DNA of 64,000 bases from Iris pallida (GCA_029216955.1 JANAVB010044017.1:2230429-2294428); one strand, 5' to 3'; numbered from the stretch's first letter, positions 35,401 through 45,800 are shown. Made by a program: numbers and translations. The notes: generated by a model from the letters alone, not told the origin.

Positions 35401-37495
35401 TTAGTTAACATAGAGGGTTAAAAAGTGGGTGTTTAGTTCTTAAAAAGAAATAATAATAAACAATCTAATCATAATTGCACTATACCAGTTTTCATGACTT
35501 TCTACTTTTTTTTATGGAAAGTACAATGAGAATAGTTTTATTTTCTTGGCAGGTCCTACATGTTTTCTCCTGTAGTTTTCATCTACCAAACATACAACTA
35601 GATGAGAACTAGTCCTACTTTCTAGCAGTTTTTTAGTTTCCTTCTTCCGGGTACCCAAATATATCAACTATCACATATAAAGCATTGTTGGGCACCAAAA
35701 ATCAGATGGCACTCCAAGTTTATGTATCTTTTCGAGAGACGATAAATATCAAGACAACCATTGCCTTTATTGCAAAAGAAAGACTAGGTGAACTAGAAAG
35801 GGATGCCAATGGTTCCCTGTTCTCCAGTACAAAAACAAATAGAGGAAAACTAGTGAACACCCAGTAAAGAACAGATCCAGTTATACCATACAAGGACCAG
35901 GTTTAACTATTAAGTTAGGCATCAATCAACTGTCTCCTAATAGGTACCCAAATTTATGATGTAAACTTTAGGCTACCAAATTCGATAGTAAACCCCAAAG
36001 ATCGCCTACAGACAAATACCAAGACATCCATTAGGCTAAATTATCCTAATGGCACCCCCCAACTATCGCGCTATGGCGTTTGGCACCTTAACTTTCTATT
36101 GCTCGATTTTAGCACCCAACTTCATAAATTGCTCTTTTGAAGTACATTTTCGTCAATTTTGGAACACATCAAAACCACTTCAAAAACATATTTTGTAGTA
36201 CAACGCGCAATTTAAATACTTGTATTGCCAGATACTCTTTTGAAGTGGTCCCGATGTGCTTCAAATTTGACAAAATGTGCTCAAAAAGAGCAATTTATAA
36301 AGTCGGAGTGCAGAGCAATAAAAAGTTAAGGTGCCAAAAAACTTCTGAACGCTATAGTTGGGGTGCCATTAGGATAATTTAGCTCATCCATTATTTTCAA
36401 CAAGTATTGGACCAAATAGAGCAAATGTACTTTCGAGAACGGTGGTCAAGGTATTAATCTAGGTTGTCATATGTGACGTCTAGGCATTCCTAGGCATGCA
36501 GGTTGGAGAGGAGGCATCTCGACCTGGGAAAAATTTTCCTGGGTGTGGCGATGGTCGCCTAGGCGTGCCTAGGCGACTGCCTAGGGTCGCCCAAGAAAAA
36601 AAGCAGTATTTAGATGGATTATTAGAACTTATTAGTTATAGACTTCTTGTGTTGATTCATGAATGCTTGCTTAATGCTTATTAGAACTTATTATTAGTGT
36701 TATTTTTATGTTTATTGCTTAATGCTTACTAGCCTTACTTGATGTTGAATATTGGTTATTTGTTGCTTCTTACGTTACATATAGTATATGAATAGTTGTA
36801 TACAAAATTGTAGAATATCAAGAACATGCAGGAATCTTGGGCAGGCGCCTGGGCGAGGCGGGTGGCTTGTCGCCTCGCCTAGGGCCCAGTACAACATAGG
36901 CGTTAATGCACATAAAACATTACTAGACTTTATAAGCAAATGTTATACATTTGTTTCTAATGATAAAAGTCGTATCTCATCAACAAAAATGAAGCTAGTT
37001 CATCTACTCCAAACCTTGTCACATAACCAAATGCTTCCCATTTTACTTAAGACACGGAATCAAATTATTTTCCTTCTTGTGTGTGTGTGTGTGTTTGATA
37101 TACCTTCCGAGAACGGTGGCGAGGGTGTTGAGGTAGCAGTCGATCATCTGCTCCCTGGTGGGGGCGGGGTCCTTGGGGAACTCCATGACGATGAGCCAGT
37201 GGTTGAAGTCGCACCCCGGGAGCATAATCGTCTCCCTCGGCTCGCTGCTGCTGCTCCTCTTCGATGAGTACTCACCGTCCGCCGCCAGCGCCCGCGCCGG
37301 AGGGCATGGTCTCGCCGGCGCCGGCGAGCTCTGGCGGAGGAGGAGAGGGGGGACGGTTGATGTCTTGGAGAAGAAGGGGAAGGAGAGGGATGGAACTGGA
37401 GGCCTAGGATTTAGGGTTTTAGAGGAAGAGGAAGAGGAGGAGAAGATTAGGGTTTTGAGCGGTGTCTGTGTCAGCGTCAGTGTCAGTGTCGCCAT
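28844..37495 (-). CDS. MORF9: Plastid RNA-editing factor, MORF9-like (four exons)
   Basis: Joined exons 37495-37104, 29352-29255, 29166-29101 and 29019-28844 give 732 nt, 243 residues plus stop, with phases that fit at every junction. MORF (RIP/DAG-like) proteins bind PPR editing factors and support C-to-U RNA editing; MORF9 acts in plastids. Residues 1 to about 70 form a Ser/Thr/Pro/Ala-rich transit peptide. The MORF box covers about 87-185, with [16 protein letters not shown] in exon 1, [20 protein letters not shown] in exon 2 and [14 protein letters not shown] in exon 3. A basic, proline-rich tail follows ([15 protein letters not shown]). Arabidopsis MORF9 is of similar length. The ATG at 37495 is the only start giving a full transit peptide. 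Intron 1 (29353-37103, 7.75 kb) is unusually long; intron 2 seems GC-AG. The gene looks intact. MORF2 is the main alternative name; the tail favours MORF9. Confidence 0.88.
29101..29166 (-). CDS. MORF9: MORF9-like exon 3
   Basis: 66 nt after the acceptor TTCTTGTAG, encoding [17 protein letters not shown] and ending in GGAG before the donor GTTAGG. The intron to exon 4 is 81 bp. Confidence 0.87.
29255..29352 (-). CDS. MORF9: MORF9-like exon 2
   Basis: 98 nt after the acceptor TTCCACAG. It encodes [18 protein letters not shown] and ETSEKFK. The exon end AAAG is followed by GCAAGC rather than GT. Confidence 0.85.
29353..30160. other. 3' part of MORF9 intron 1, nothing recognised
   Basis: Non-coding intron sequence with no inverted ends or tandem repeat detected. 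The acceptor region reads TTCCGATTACCTCTTCCACAG on the minus strand, directly before exon 2. Confidence 0.5.
30161..30364. repeat. Near-perfect 102-bp tandem duplication in intron 1
   Basis: Copies at 30161-30262 and 30263-30364 both start CCTCCCAAATATCTGGTG and end near TATTA.TTATTAAG, with only a few differences. Confidence 0.9.
30962..31201. mobile_element. Tourist/PIF-Harbinger-like MITE in intron 1
   Basis: TIRs GGGCTAGTTTGGTTCCCATT and AAACCAAACTAGCCC, flanked by the 3-bp repeat TGA (30959-30961 and 31202-31204). The 240-bp size, TIR and 3-bp duplication suit PIF/Harbinger, although TAA/TTA would be the usual target. Confidence 0.72.
31747..32245. mobile_element. hAT-type MITE nested in MULE-2
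   Basis: Flanked by the exact 8-bp duplication GTAACAAG (31739-31746 and 32246-32253). Ends are CATACTTTCCAGTATCGG and GATATTGCGAACCTTG, weakly inverted. The interior repeats CGATCCGATAC motifs. It has no ORF. Confidence 0.75.
32384..32411. repeat. (GA)n microsatellite
   Basis: About 14 GA dinucleotides inside the GC-rich core of MULE-2. Confidence 0.9.
34527..34741. mobile_element. hAT-type MITE in intron 1, CCTAGGCG-rich
   Basis: Left end CACTGTTCTAAAA, right end TTTTACAACCTTG, flanked by the exact 8-bp duplication TAGTCACT (34519-34526 and 34742-34749). The 215-bp interior is full of GCCTAGGTGG/GTCTAGGCG variants. Confidence 0.82.
35248..35600. mobile_element. Probable MITE in intron 1
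   Basis: GCATGTTTGGCAAATGAAAAC on the left is inverted as GTTTTCATCTACCAAACATAC on the right. It interrupts a copy of the intron repeat family. Target duplication not resolved, so borders are approximate. Confidence 0.45.
36034..36384. mobile_element. Mutator-type MITE with 9-bp duplication
   Basis: TIRs of about 35 bp, starting GGCTAAATTATCCTAATGGC and ending in the reverse of AGCTAAATTATCCTAATGGC, flanked by the exact 9-bp duplication CATCCATTA (36025-36033 and 36385-36393). Nine bases is the Mutator length. The 351-bp interior is non-coding. Confidence 0.85.
36464..36900. mobile_element. Possible MITE with CCTAGGCG repeats
   Basis: TAGGTTGTCATATG on the left and the reverse of TATGTTGTACTGGG on the right look inverted. 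The interior repeats GCCTAGGCG as in the element at 34527. No clean target duplication; tentative. Confidence 0.3.
37104..37495 (-). CDS. MORF9: MORF9-like exon 1
   Basis: Transit peptide plus first part of the MORF box, residues 1-130 and two bases of the next codon. It ends GGAAG followed by the donor GTATATC. The exon is GC-rich, unlike its surroundings. Confidence 0.88.
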
Positions 37496-37620
37496 TGGAA
37501 GACGAGTTAGGGTTAAGTGAGGAGGCGAAGACGAATGTAAGATGAGGAAAAGAAAAGAGGAGAGGTTCTTTTAAATGTTAGTAGAAATATCATTGACGGC
37601 CCACATTGACGGCCCATATC
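37496..37620 (-). promoter_or_regulatory. MORF9-like 5' UTR/promoter with telo box and site II motifs
   Basis: On the minus strand a telo box AACCCTAA lies at 37514-37507, and two TGGGCC site II motifs lie at 37616-37611 and 37603-37598 within a duplicated TTGACGGCCCA. This pairing is known from plant genes for ribosomal, mitochondrial and plastid-expression proteins, where TCP-type factors and Pur-alpha act. No TATA box is evident; transcription start is not mapped. Confidence 0.6.
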
Positions 37621-38269
37621 ACATTAAAGGAGCTCTTGGGTTAACGGGAACTGAGATTGGATTTGGGTTTCATCAAGAAGTAAAGCGAAATCCATGACTT
37701 CCATTGTTTGGTTCGGTGAACATGAATTTGGGAAGTAGATGTAGAATGAAATTTGCAGTTCATGTCCCCCTTTGTTCCCTCCCAACTCCATACAACCACT
37801 TCCTCCCAAAATTTTATGAAGTGGATTGGAAACTTGGAATTGCCAAGTAAAATATACACAAGAAGAAGAAGAAGAAGAAGACGACGACTTAATTTATAGT
37901 TTATCCACCAAGTAATTTCTAAGTAAGAAAAAAAAAATTTACAGGAAAAAATACTTAGTAAAAAAAATGTACTCACTGATCAGCAATGCCTCCGGGAGCG
38001 ACCCCCTCCCCCCGTCGACGGTCTCTGGGGTGTCGAGGAGGTACAAGCTCGACGGCAGCATGAGACCAAAGGTCGTGGTAGAGTATAGATCTGGAGCGAG
38101 TGGGGGAGGAGAAGGAGGGTTGGGGGACGGAGGTCATAGCAATGGCCGGAGGGTTAGGGGTCCATGGAGGCAGTGGCCAGAGGGTTTAGGGGCGGATGAG
38201 CGGAGCTATGGTTTTTTTTTTTTTTTTTTTGTATTGGAGAAGCGGTCGGCAGCAAGTCCAAAACCAATA

Positions 38270-38326
<57 letters not shown>

Positions 38327-38539
38327 AAAGTAATGTCAGCTATTTAATCTGGGGATCATTCATTAGTTAGCTATTTAATCCATTAATTAATATATTAATG
38401 TATGTATTAGATTATAAGGTAATGTATTAATGTATGTATTAGTTAGAATTTTAACTCTTAATTAGTAATTAAATTTGGGTTGATAAATTTGTACTTCTTA
38501 ATTATTTAATAATTAATTATCTTAATTTATCCAACTAAT
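37621..38539. other. Upstream region with simple repeats and a GC-rich ORF
   Basis: Contains (AAG)n at about 37861-37882, a T-run at 38212-38230 and (GA)n at about 38275-38328. A plus-strand frame at 37967-38347 is GC-rich for its first 70 codons (SGSDPLPPSTVSGVSRRYKL) but ends in the GA repeat. I do not recognise it; it may be a gene fragment. Confidence 0.4.
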
Positions 38540-38601
38540 TATTTAATTGAGAAAATTTAAGTGGCACCTCACTTTTTTTATCCTAATTTAAGGTGCATCC
38601 C

Positions 38602-41600
38602 TGTAACCCTGCTTTCCCTGTTTCATAGAATTTTTTTATATATAAAACTATTAGGGTTTTGATATGATTAAGTTTTAAATATATTTCATTTTTTTCAATT
38701 GCATTTATTTGCTTGGGCTTGGTTAAAGAAATCTTTTGGGCTTCTTAGGTATGGCTGGCCTTGGGCCCAACTCTTCTTTGGACTTAGCAATTTTTCTTTA
38801 GCAACCTTATTTGAATCCCTCAATTCCTTCCTGCCAGCTCGAACCTGCTTTCTCTCCTTCAAACGTTCGGATCAAACAAATCTGAGGAATCAATTCAAAA
38901 TTCAGTTATAACTGCCTACTGTAGTGGAGAATTTCTCCAAAACTTTCCCTCCCAATTCCTCCCTACAATTTGAAAACCTCAAATTTCCTATTTATACTCC
39001 AGATTGGATTTTCAATTGTTGCTCTAACAATTTTGAAACAGCTCCCCAAATTTCCTTTTCCTCTCCGTTCTTCTCGAACCGACCTACAGAGCCACCATGG
39101 CGATGATAATGATCCTTCCTGAAGAAGACGAAGACTGGTGATCATCAAGAGTTCCCTTCTTCTTCGATTCGACATTTTCTCAATCCCTTGGGGTTCGGTA
39201 AGGATAATCTTCCTTTTGAGATTTCCGTTTTGTGATGAATGTTGTTCGATTGGTGATTTGCTCTTCTCCTCGAAACCAACAGATCTGAGGATTTCAAGAC
39301 CAAGTAGTCAATTCGATCGGTTTGATTTATGAATGACGAAGAACGAGGTGAGTTTGTTAGAAATCTCGTTGTCGTGATCTGATCATCTATTGATTTTCTT
39401 CATTCTATTTCACAGATCATTATTGCTTCGTTTATTTAGTGAACACTCGATCATCTTCTTTCGAGCACAACACTTTCTTTCTCATTATAAGTTCATCTTG
39501 TTTTACCGAGCTTGCCATTTGCATTCGAATATTTATGACGGATGATGTGGAATCAATCATGTCTCTGTAGAGAAGCAATCGAGTTGACCGATCGAGATTA
39601 TGGTAGAGTTTTGCTAGATCAGGAACTAAAGTTGGGGATCTGATCGATCGTTGATACCAGAGGAGTTCGAGTTTTGAAGCTTTTGAATTCAGATCCTTAT
39701 TGACAAGAACTTGTGTCCTACTTTAGTTTGTGTTGATCCAGTTGGATCTGTTACGAACAGGTAATTTCAAATCCCTCTTTTGTAAATTATGTTGTGTGTG
39801 CTCAGTATCAGATCAGTAGTATCATCGATTTTAAAATGTGAAGACAAGTTAGTAGTCGAGATTAGAATTGGTGTTGTATTCGTTATCTGAGTTGATGAGT
39901 ATCAGTTTTGATACATGCTAGTGTTATGAGTATGGTTGGATTTAATTGGAGGATACAGGAGTTCTTATGCTCAACTTTCAAGGTTACAATTACTTTTTAC
40001 TAAAACTAACCATTACCTGTGATCTACCTTGAATTAAGTATCAAGGCTGTGTTTAGTTTATTTTGGATCTCTGTATCTTTCTTATTTTTTCCTGGAGGGT
40101 TGCTAATGTAGGTTAGTAGTTAAGACTCTGTTTTTAGAGTTTCATATCTCGAGTATCAGTGGATTCTCAGATTTGTTACTGAGAATTGTTTGAACTGTAG
40201 AGGTTAACCTGTTTTCCTGATGTAGTGATCTCTAGGATGATTTGACTTTAAGTGAAGGCTCGGGTTGAGTTTGTTTCTTGTCTGAACAATAGGAAGAGTG
40301 GAAGTATTGGGTAGGTATTCTCGACTTATAGCTATGACATCAGTAGCTGAGAATTCATGGGTGTCAGGTTAACCATTTTGAGGAGCAGTCTTCTTTTCTA
40401 AATAACCTGGATATGTTATGTTTATGCTGGCTTTTGATAGCACGACAAGGGCTGGTGACAGGTATAGGTCGAGTTTGTATGTTAATATATAGTTTAGATA
40501 TCAGTTACCAGCAGGTAAGTGGATACTTTTACCTATTAGTTAACTTTGTGTAATATCCTTGGTTATCCTTGAATTAGGTTCTATTATAATTTTAGAGTTC
40601 AACTGTAACTTCCTTGAACAACAGCCTTGTTATAGATCAGGACAATCCTGAGATTTTGGGGTCTTGTTTTGTCCTTGTCTAGAGCTGTGGTGGTATGTTT
40701 GAACAGGGAAGTTTAGTTCTGTCGTATTTTAAATTAGAAATACTATAGTCGGGTTTGTTTACTGATGTTGTAGTATAGATGGCCACAGGTTGTTTTGTAA
40801 TTCCTATGATATTCATCCTTGTTTAGAGTCTGTTGTTGGTTAAATTATTAGAGATGGCTACAGGGTTCTGTATTTTAACCTTTGGTTTAGGTTTTCATAC
40901 CAACTGCAGGTTACAGGTAATATCAATATTTTACATATATATCATCTGTTGGTTGTCTTCCATATATTACATGTGATGTCAGTATATTTTACTTGATGGA
41001 TTGGGTGATTGCTTGATTGTGAGATATTGAGAGTGCTGGATTATGAGAGTGAAGACTTAGTCTTGCTTAGCTGCCACTTGTAACCATGCATACATAATTG
41101 TCCTGACTGAGTATGACATTTCATGACAAGTTTTGACATAGAGTATCTTATAGATTGTCTTGTGTTTAGTTTAATAAAACTGATTTGTTAATTAGATAAT
41201 TAGTTAAGCCTAAACAAACTAGTATATCTTAACTTGATAATTAGATGATACAAAGTAACTAACTAGAATTGCTTAGAGAATAACCAACTTGTAAAATCAT
41301 TTCATAACAGGAGGACATCCAGCTCCATTGATTATCCGTACTTTTCCGGAACAAGGCAAGTACATTCTATGATTTTGATTCATACATATCCTGTGCTTCG
41401 TTGTGACACATTACTACACGTGCTTGTATTATGGTACTTTCATGTTCTTGTACTTACTTGTAGTCGGAGAGGGGAAATACACTAGCTATGTGACCAAACA
41501 CATGTTCTGATATTCATGTAGATAGCTTAGGCCTCGCACCGTGCACGCGGGTCCTAAGTCGTACCGATATTCATGTACTCCTGTACTTATTCCTGTACTT

Positions 41601-42175
41601 ACCCCAGCCGGTCACATAGGCTAGTTGTATTTCAAATATTATGCACATGACATGTCTTGTACTTCAGGTTCATGGTTTACATTATTGTACTTAATTTCCT
41701 GTACTTTTATGCTCTTTTTCTGTACTTTATATTTCATGTTCTCCTGTACTCATTTCCATATCATGATGCTCTTGTTCATTACCTAGAACTGTACTTTGTT
41801 CCGCTCTTGATTGGATATGTTGCAGGTGAGATGGAGGCGATGTATGACACGTATTATGGCCGTGAGCCTGCAGACGTGCTAGAGCCAGCTGGAGCTGCAC
41901 TAGACCTAGAGGCCGAGGAGGCCTAGATATCTTTTCCTGCTTTACTTTCATTGTATTAGTGACTTCAGACTTTACCTTACTTTCTGGATGAATGTAATAA
42001 TCATAGAAATTTACTTTGAATTCTGGGATCGTTTATAGAGATATTGTACGTGATTTGTACTTATTTCATATTGCCTTGTAGTTTCCCTAATTGGTACAGC
42101 TTACTTCGTCGTGTCTAACGACGAAGGTTGGACGCGTCCGATTCGTGTCCGATCATTCGGAAGCGGATCGTGACA
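38602..42175 (+). mobile_element. Solo LTR, 3.57 kb, inserted in the MULE-1 TIR
   Basis: It runs from TGTAACCCTGCTTTCC to GGATCGTGACA and is flanked by the 5-bp duplication ATCCC (38597-38601 and 42176-42180). Removing it and one duplication restores the MULE-1 TIR, which proves the borders. No internal domain or second LTR is present, so it is a solo LTR from recombination. Ends (TGTAA...CGTGACA), size and parts of the sequence (for example GGCAAGTACATTCTATGAT at about 41353) resemble the giant LTR at 54558-58796. A 90-codon frame at 41657-41926 (end MEAMYDTYYGREP...) has no known domain. Confidence 0.9.
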
Positions 42176-42469
42176 ATCCCACACAATTGCATTAATGTAA
42201 GGTACCCCTACTTTTGACGGAAATCGTCCTCTATTGATGGTCAACTCGTTTGACCATTTTTTTAATGAGAATACCCTCGTCTTTTTTTCCGTGTCCCCTC
42301 TTCCCCCCCCCCCCGACTGCCCCCCTCCCCACCGTCGGCATGCCTCCACTCCCCCCTCTCTCCTCTCGTGCTCTCCCTTGGCTGTCCCCCTCCCGATCGT
42401 TGACGTGCCTCCGCTCCGCCCACCGTCGGCAACAACAGCAGCAGCAGCCCACAGCAGCGGCGAGGGGGG

Positions 42470-42650
42470 TTGGCTGCCCCCCCTCCCGACCGCCAGCGAG
42501 GAAGAAGGCGGGAGGCGGTGGGGAGGCAGGGGTTTGGCTGCCCCCCTCCCAACCACTGGTGAGGAGGAGGAGGGCGGGAGGCGGTGGGAAGGCGAGGGTT
42601 TGGCTGCCCCCCTCCCGACCGCCAGTGAGGAGGAGGGGGCGGGAGGAGGC
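42470..42650. repeat. GC-rich tandem repeat, about 65 bp x 2.8
   Basis: Units start TTGGCTGCCCCCCTCCC at about 42470, 42534 and 42600, then AACCACTGG or GACCGCCAG and a GAGGAGGAGGGCGGGAGG block. Open frames on both strands here encode only Pro/Ser/Gly-rich low-complexity sequence. Confidence 0.85.
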
Positions 42651-42651
42651 C

Positions 42652-43420
42652 TCCAAACCAAACCACGAATTAAACCAAACCACATGTCCTCGATGGAAGC
42701 CATAATTATCGAGCTTTCAGAAATGATTCTTTGCAATTTTAATACTTCTTTACAAACCGAACGGATGATCTAACTGAATTTTTTTTTAGCTTGGACAGGG
42801 AAATTCAATCAGGTTTAAATAGGCTTTGTTTGGTTTGGTTCAAATAAGTAAGATATCCATATTTACTTCTTCGTTTGGTTTGATTTGGTTCTTAGTATGT
42901 TGGTTTGGTTTTATTTTACAACTATAAGATCTAGCAAAACCAAACCACGAATTAAACCAAACCAAGCCAGTCTCTTGGATGTCAACCAGTTGTAGGTCAT
43001 GCTCTCTTGTCTTGAGCCGGTGTTTTGATTGACTTCTCAGCTTCAGTTCCTCTGCAATATACCATACATTGTTTAATCGTATATAATAAACAGATTTGGT
43101 GGTTGCTAATTAACATGTACACATCTAATTGTTGTACAGTAGTTACCACATGTCCTCCATGGAAGCCATAATTATCGAGCTTTCAGAAATGATTCTTTGC
43201 AATTTTAATACTTTTTTACAAACCGAACGGATGATCTAACCGATTTTTTTTAGTCGGACAGAGGAATTCAAAATAGGCTTGGTTTGATTTGGTTCAAATA
43301 AGTAAGATATCCATATTTCTTCGTTTGGTTTGATTTGATTTGGTTCTTAGTATGTTGGTTTGGTTTAATTTTACAACTATAAGGTCTATCAAAACCAAAC
43401 CACGAATTAAACCAAACCAA
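42652..43420. repeat. Direct repeat inside MULE-1, about 280 bp, two copies
   Basis: Copies at about 42681-42964 and 43147-43422 share ATGGAAGCCATAATTATCGA, ACAAACCGAACGGATGATCT and AACCAAACCACGAATTAAAC, separated by about 185 bp. Many GGTTTGGTTT-type short repeats are embedded. Confidence 0.85.
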
Positions 43421-43638
43421 ACCACGGTGGGGGATGAGGGTTTGGGCTCAGGACAGAGGAAAGAAAAAAAGACGTGGGTATTATCGTCAAAAAAATTGGT
43501 CAAACCAGTTGACCGTCACTAAATGACGGTTTTCGTCAAAAGTGGGAGGGGGGTACCTTACATTAATGTAATTGTGTGGGGTATACCTTGAATTAGGATA
43601 AAAAAATAGGGTGCCACTCAAATTTTCTCTATTTAATT

Positions 43639-44529
43639 TAACAAATTATTATGTGAATTAATTATACTCTTGTACTTTCCAATTTTTAATTTCCTATCTC
43701 AACCAAATACATTGTCTAATTTTTTTTAATTCCCACTTCTTATTTCATATCTCAACCAAACACATTTGTCCCGTATTAGGGGGACAAGGAAATACATGGA
43801 TTCCTATCCTTCTTTTCTCCTTAAAAGTCCAAATCCAAATCCAAATTCACGTCATGTTTATCAAACATGCCCTAGAGGCACTCTTTGGTTACATGAAAAT
43901 GGTATTGTGGTAGCTTTTTTTTCCCAATGATTGTGGCAGCTTTTATTATAGCATTTTAATATTTATTTTGTTGTAGTAAACCACTTACAAACAGTATATT
44001 TTTTGAAGTGAATTCTGCCAAATATTGTAGTATTTGCTGTCATAATGATTGCAACTCCAATTACAATTGCTTTTGTTGCATGCCAGTTACAGGCAACGAA
44101 ACAAATCCCGAGTCTAAATCCATATTGACCTCATGTAAAAGCCATGACATGGCAGCAACAAATCGTTTTCTTCTTTAATATTTTCAGATGATTCTGTATA
44201 TAATATGAATATTTATAAATCTCATAAAAATCATAAACTAGTTATGATAAGTAATATATGAAATCAGCAAAATATCTTCTACTAATATCGGGCACACAAA
44301 ATACATTATACACCCAAAAAAATTGAATTGAACCAACTTAGGGGCCAGACGATTTAGTTAGGATTTGGAAGTCCCAAAAATTCTTCACCTTAGAATTGAA
44401 TCGTATCAAATGTCAAATAAATTTTCAGGAATTTGTTGCTGTCAAATGTCAAATAAATTTTCAGGAATTTCAATATGACAATTCTTGGGAAGTCCATGCA
44501 ATGCCTGAAATTGTGGATATGAACCGATT
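43639..44529. other. AT-rich spacer, small direct duplication
   Basis: TGTCAAATAAATTTTCAGGA occurs at 44409 and again at about 44445. No gene or transposon borders were recognised. Confidence 0.5.
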
Positions 44530-45800
44530 TGGTAAGCATGCAGTTAGATTGTCTTTTGTGCATAAATTCTTTACTTTAGTCCTTTCTCGGTACGGCCGGA
44601 TGAAGTGATATGTAACACCAATGGGTTTGGTTTAGTCGTGATATACTTCAAACTTTACCAAACATATGGCACTTTGACTATCCTGAAATGTTATTGCTTG
44701 ATCATGATGTAAGACAAGTTTCCAATAATCCTTTCAACTATATGCCTTCCTTCGTGCTTCTATCAATACCATATATGTTGCCTTTATGATAGATAGAGCA
44801 ACCAAATTAAGGCTGCAACAACCTTCCAAGTGATAACAAAACCTACGAATGTGATGATCTAACCAGTCACTAACCTACTCTCATTAAAATCTCTGGTCTA
44901 ATGAGAATATGTATGAGTAAGTTAGTGTATCAACTCTTCCATAAACGAGAACAATTCTTGTTGTTCCTTTTGACATATCGAAATATCCATTTTACAATTT
45001 CTCAATGATGCTTCCAGGGCAAACCATGTACATGCTAACTAGATTAACTGCATGTGCAATATTTGACTAGTGCAACCATAGTGTACATCAAACTTCCCAC
45101 AACACTAACATATGGATTCACGACATATAATAATCCTCTTTTGCTTCTGACTGTTGAGTAAGAACTATTGAAAGATGAAAATGCCCAGCTAATATAGTAC
45201 CCATAGGCTTCGTATCTGAAATGTTGTACCTCTCCAACATATTGTAGATGTAATTATCTTGTGCCAAGAAGAGCCTATGTTGCTTGTGATCATCCTTGTT
45301 GATCTCCATCCTAAAATTATTTTGAGCTTCTTAAGAGCTTTCATATCGAATTCACCACTTAAAAGTACCTTTTTAATTTCTTAATTTCTGACATGTCTCA
45401 TGATGCAGTACACATGTTGTCTACATATAGGAGTAAATAAATGAATGATCCATTCTTCCTTGATATATAGAAGTCATACAAGCTCCTATCATAGCCATAC
45501 TCCACCATAAATCTGACAAACCTCTTGTAACATTGCCTTGATGATTTCTTTAATCCATATGAAGATTTTCACAATATGCAAACATGATCCTCCTTACCAT
45601 GAATAACAAATCCCTCCGACCGACTTCTCAAGATATCCTCCTCCAACTCGCTATGAAAAAAAAATGATCTCTTCACGCGGAGTTTCTCCAACTATATATC
45701 CTCATGCGCTTCCATATCAAGTAACACCTTAATGGAAGTATGTCTTACAATGGGAGAAAACATATTGTTGTAATACTCCCTCCTTCTAACTATCCTTTAA
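44530..45800 (-). pseudogene. Ty1/copia pol relic (RT to RNase H)
   Basis: Reading the minus strand from 45800: MFSPIVRHTSIKVLL and RSEGFVIHGKEDHVC (RT start), then SLY-type segments, LLLYVDN at about 45430 (YVDD motif with the last aspartate as asparagine), then LFLAQDNYIYNMLERYNISD (45309-45200), then IAHAVNLVSMYMVCPGKHH (about 45070), then QSAICLVK and YHFIRPY (about 44650). Frame changes and stops are many. No gag, integrase or LTR is recognised, so it is an old fragment. Confidence 0.78.

Larger units (their letters stand above)
30161..36463. repeat. Degenerate repeat family in MORF9 intron 1
   Basis: A scattered, decayed unit of roughly 230 bp recurs, with blocks AAATAGAGCAAAACTAG, then CAGTAAAGAATCAA, then an AGG.ATTAAGGTAG.AATCAATCAACT-like block, then GGTACCCAAAT and GATGGTAAACCCCA. 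Copies of the third block lie near 30328, 31254, 33569, 34308, 34972, 35885 and 36434. This block aligns with exon 1 (37101-37160); the best case is 34308-34372. Other transposons interrupt the family. Confidence 0.6.
38549..43629. mobile_element. Mutator-like element MULE-1, split by a solo LTR
   Basis: Exact 9-bp duplication TATTTAATT (38540-38548 and 43630-43638). The left TIR is in two parts, 38549-38601 and 42181 to about 42300, and the right TIR is 43440-43629. They share GAGAAAATTT.AGTGGCACC, TTTTTTTATCCTAATT, ACACAATT.CATTAATGTA, GGTCAACT.GTTTGACCA and CGTCTTTTTTTC in order, so the TIRs are nearly 200 bp. Removing the LTR and one copy of its duplication leaves about 1.5 kb. There is no transposase. 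The interior has a GC-rich block (42300-42660) and a long direct repeat. Confidence 0.88.

Noticed and set aside
41657..41926. 90-codon ORF with acidic end
   Set aside because: Lies within the solo LTR; no domain; similar LTR portions of the LARD-like element do not keep the frame.
42101..42773. Overlapping ORFs of 134-211 codons on both strands
   Set aside because: Pro/Ser/Gly low-complexity readings of a GC-rich tandem repeat.
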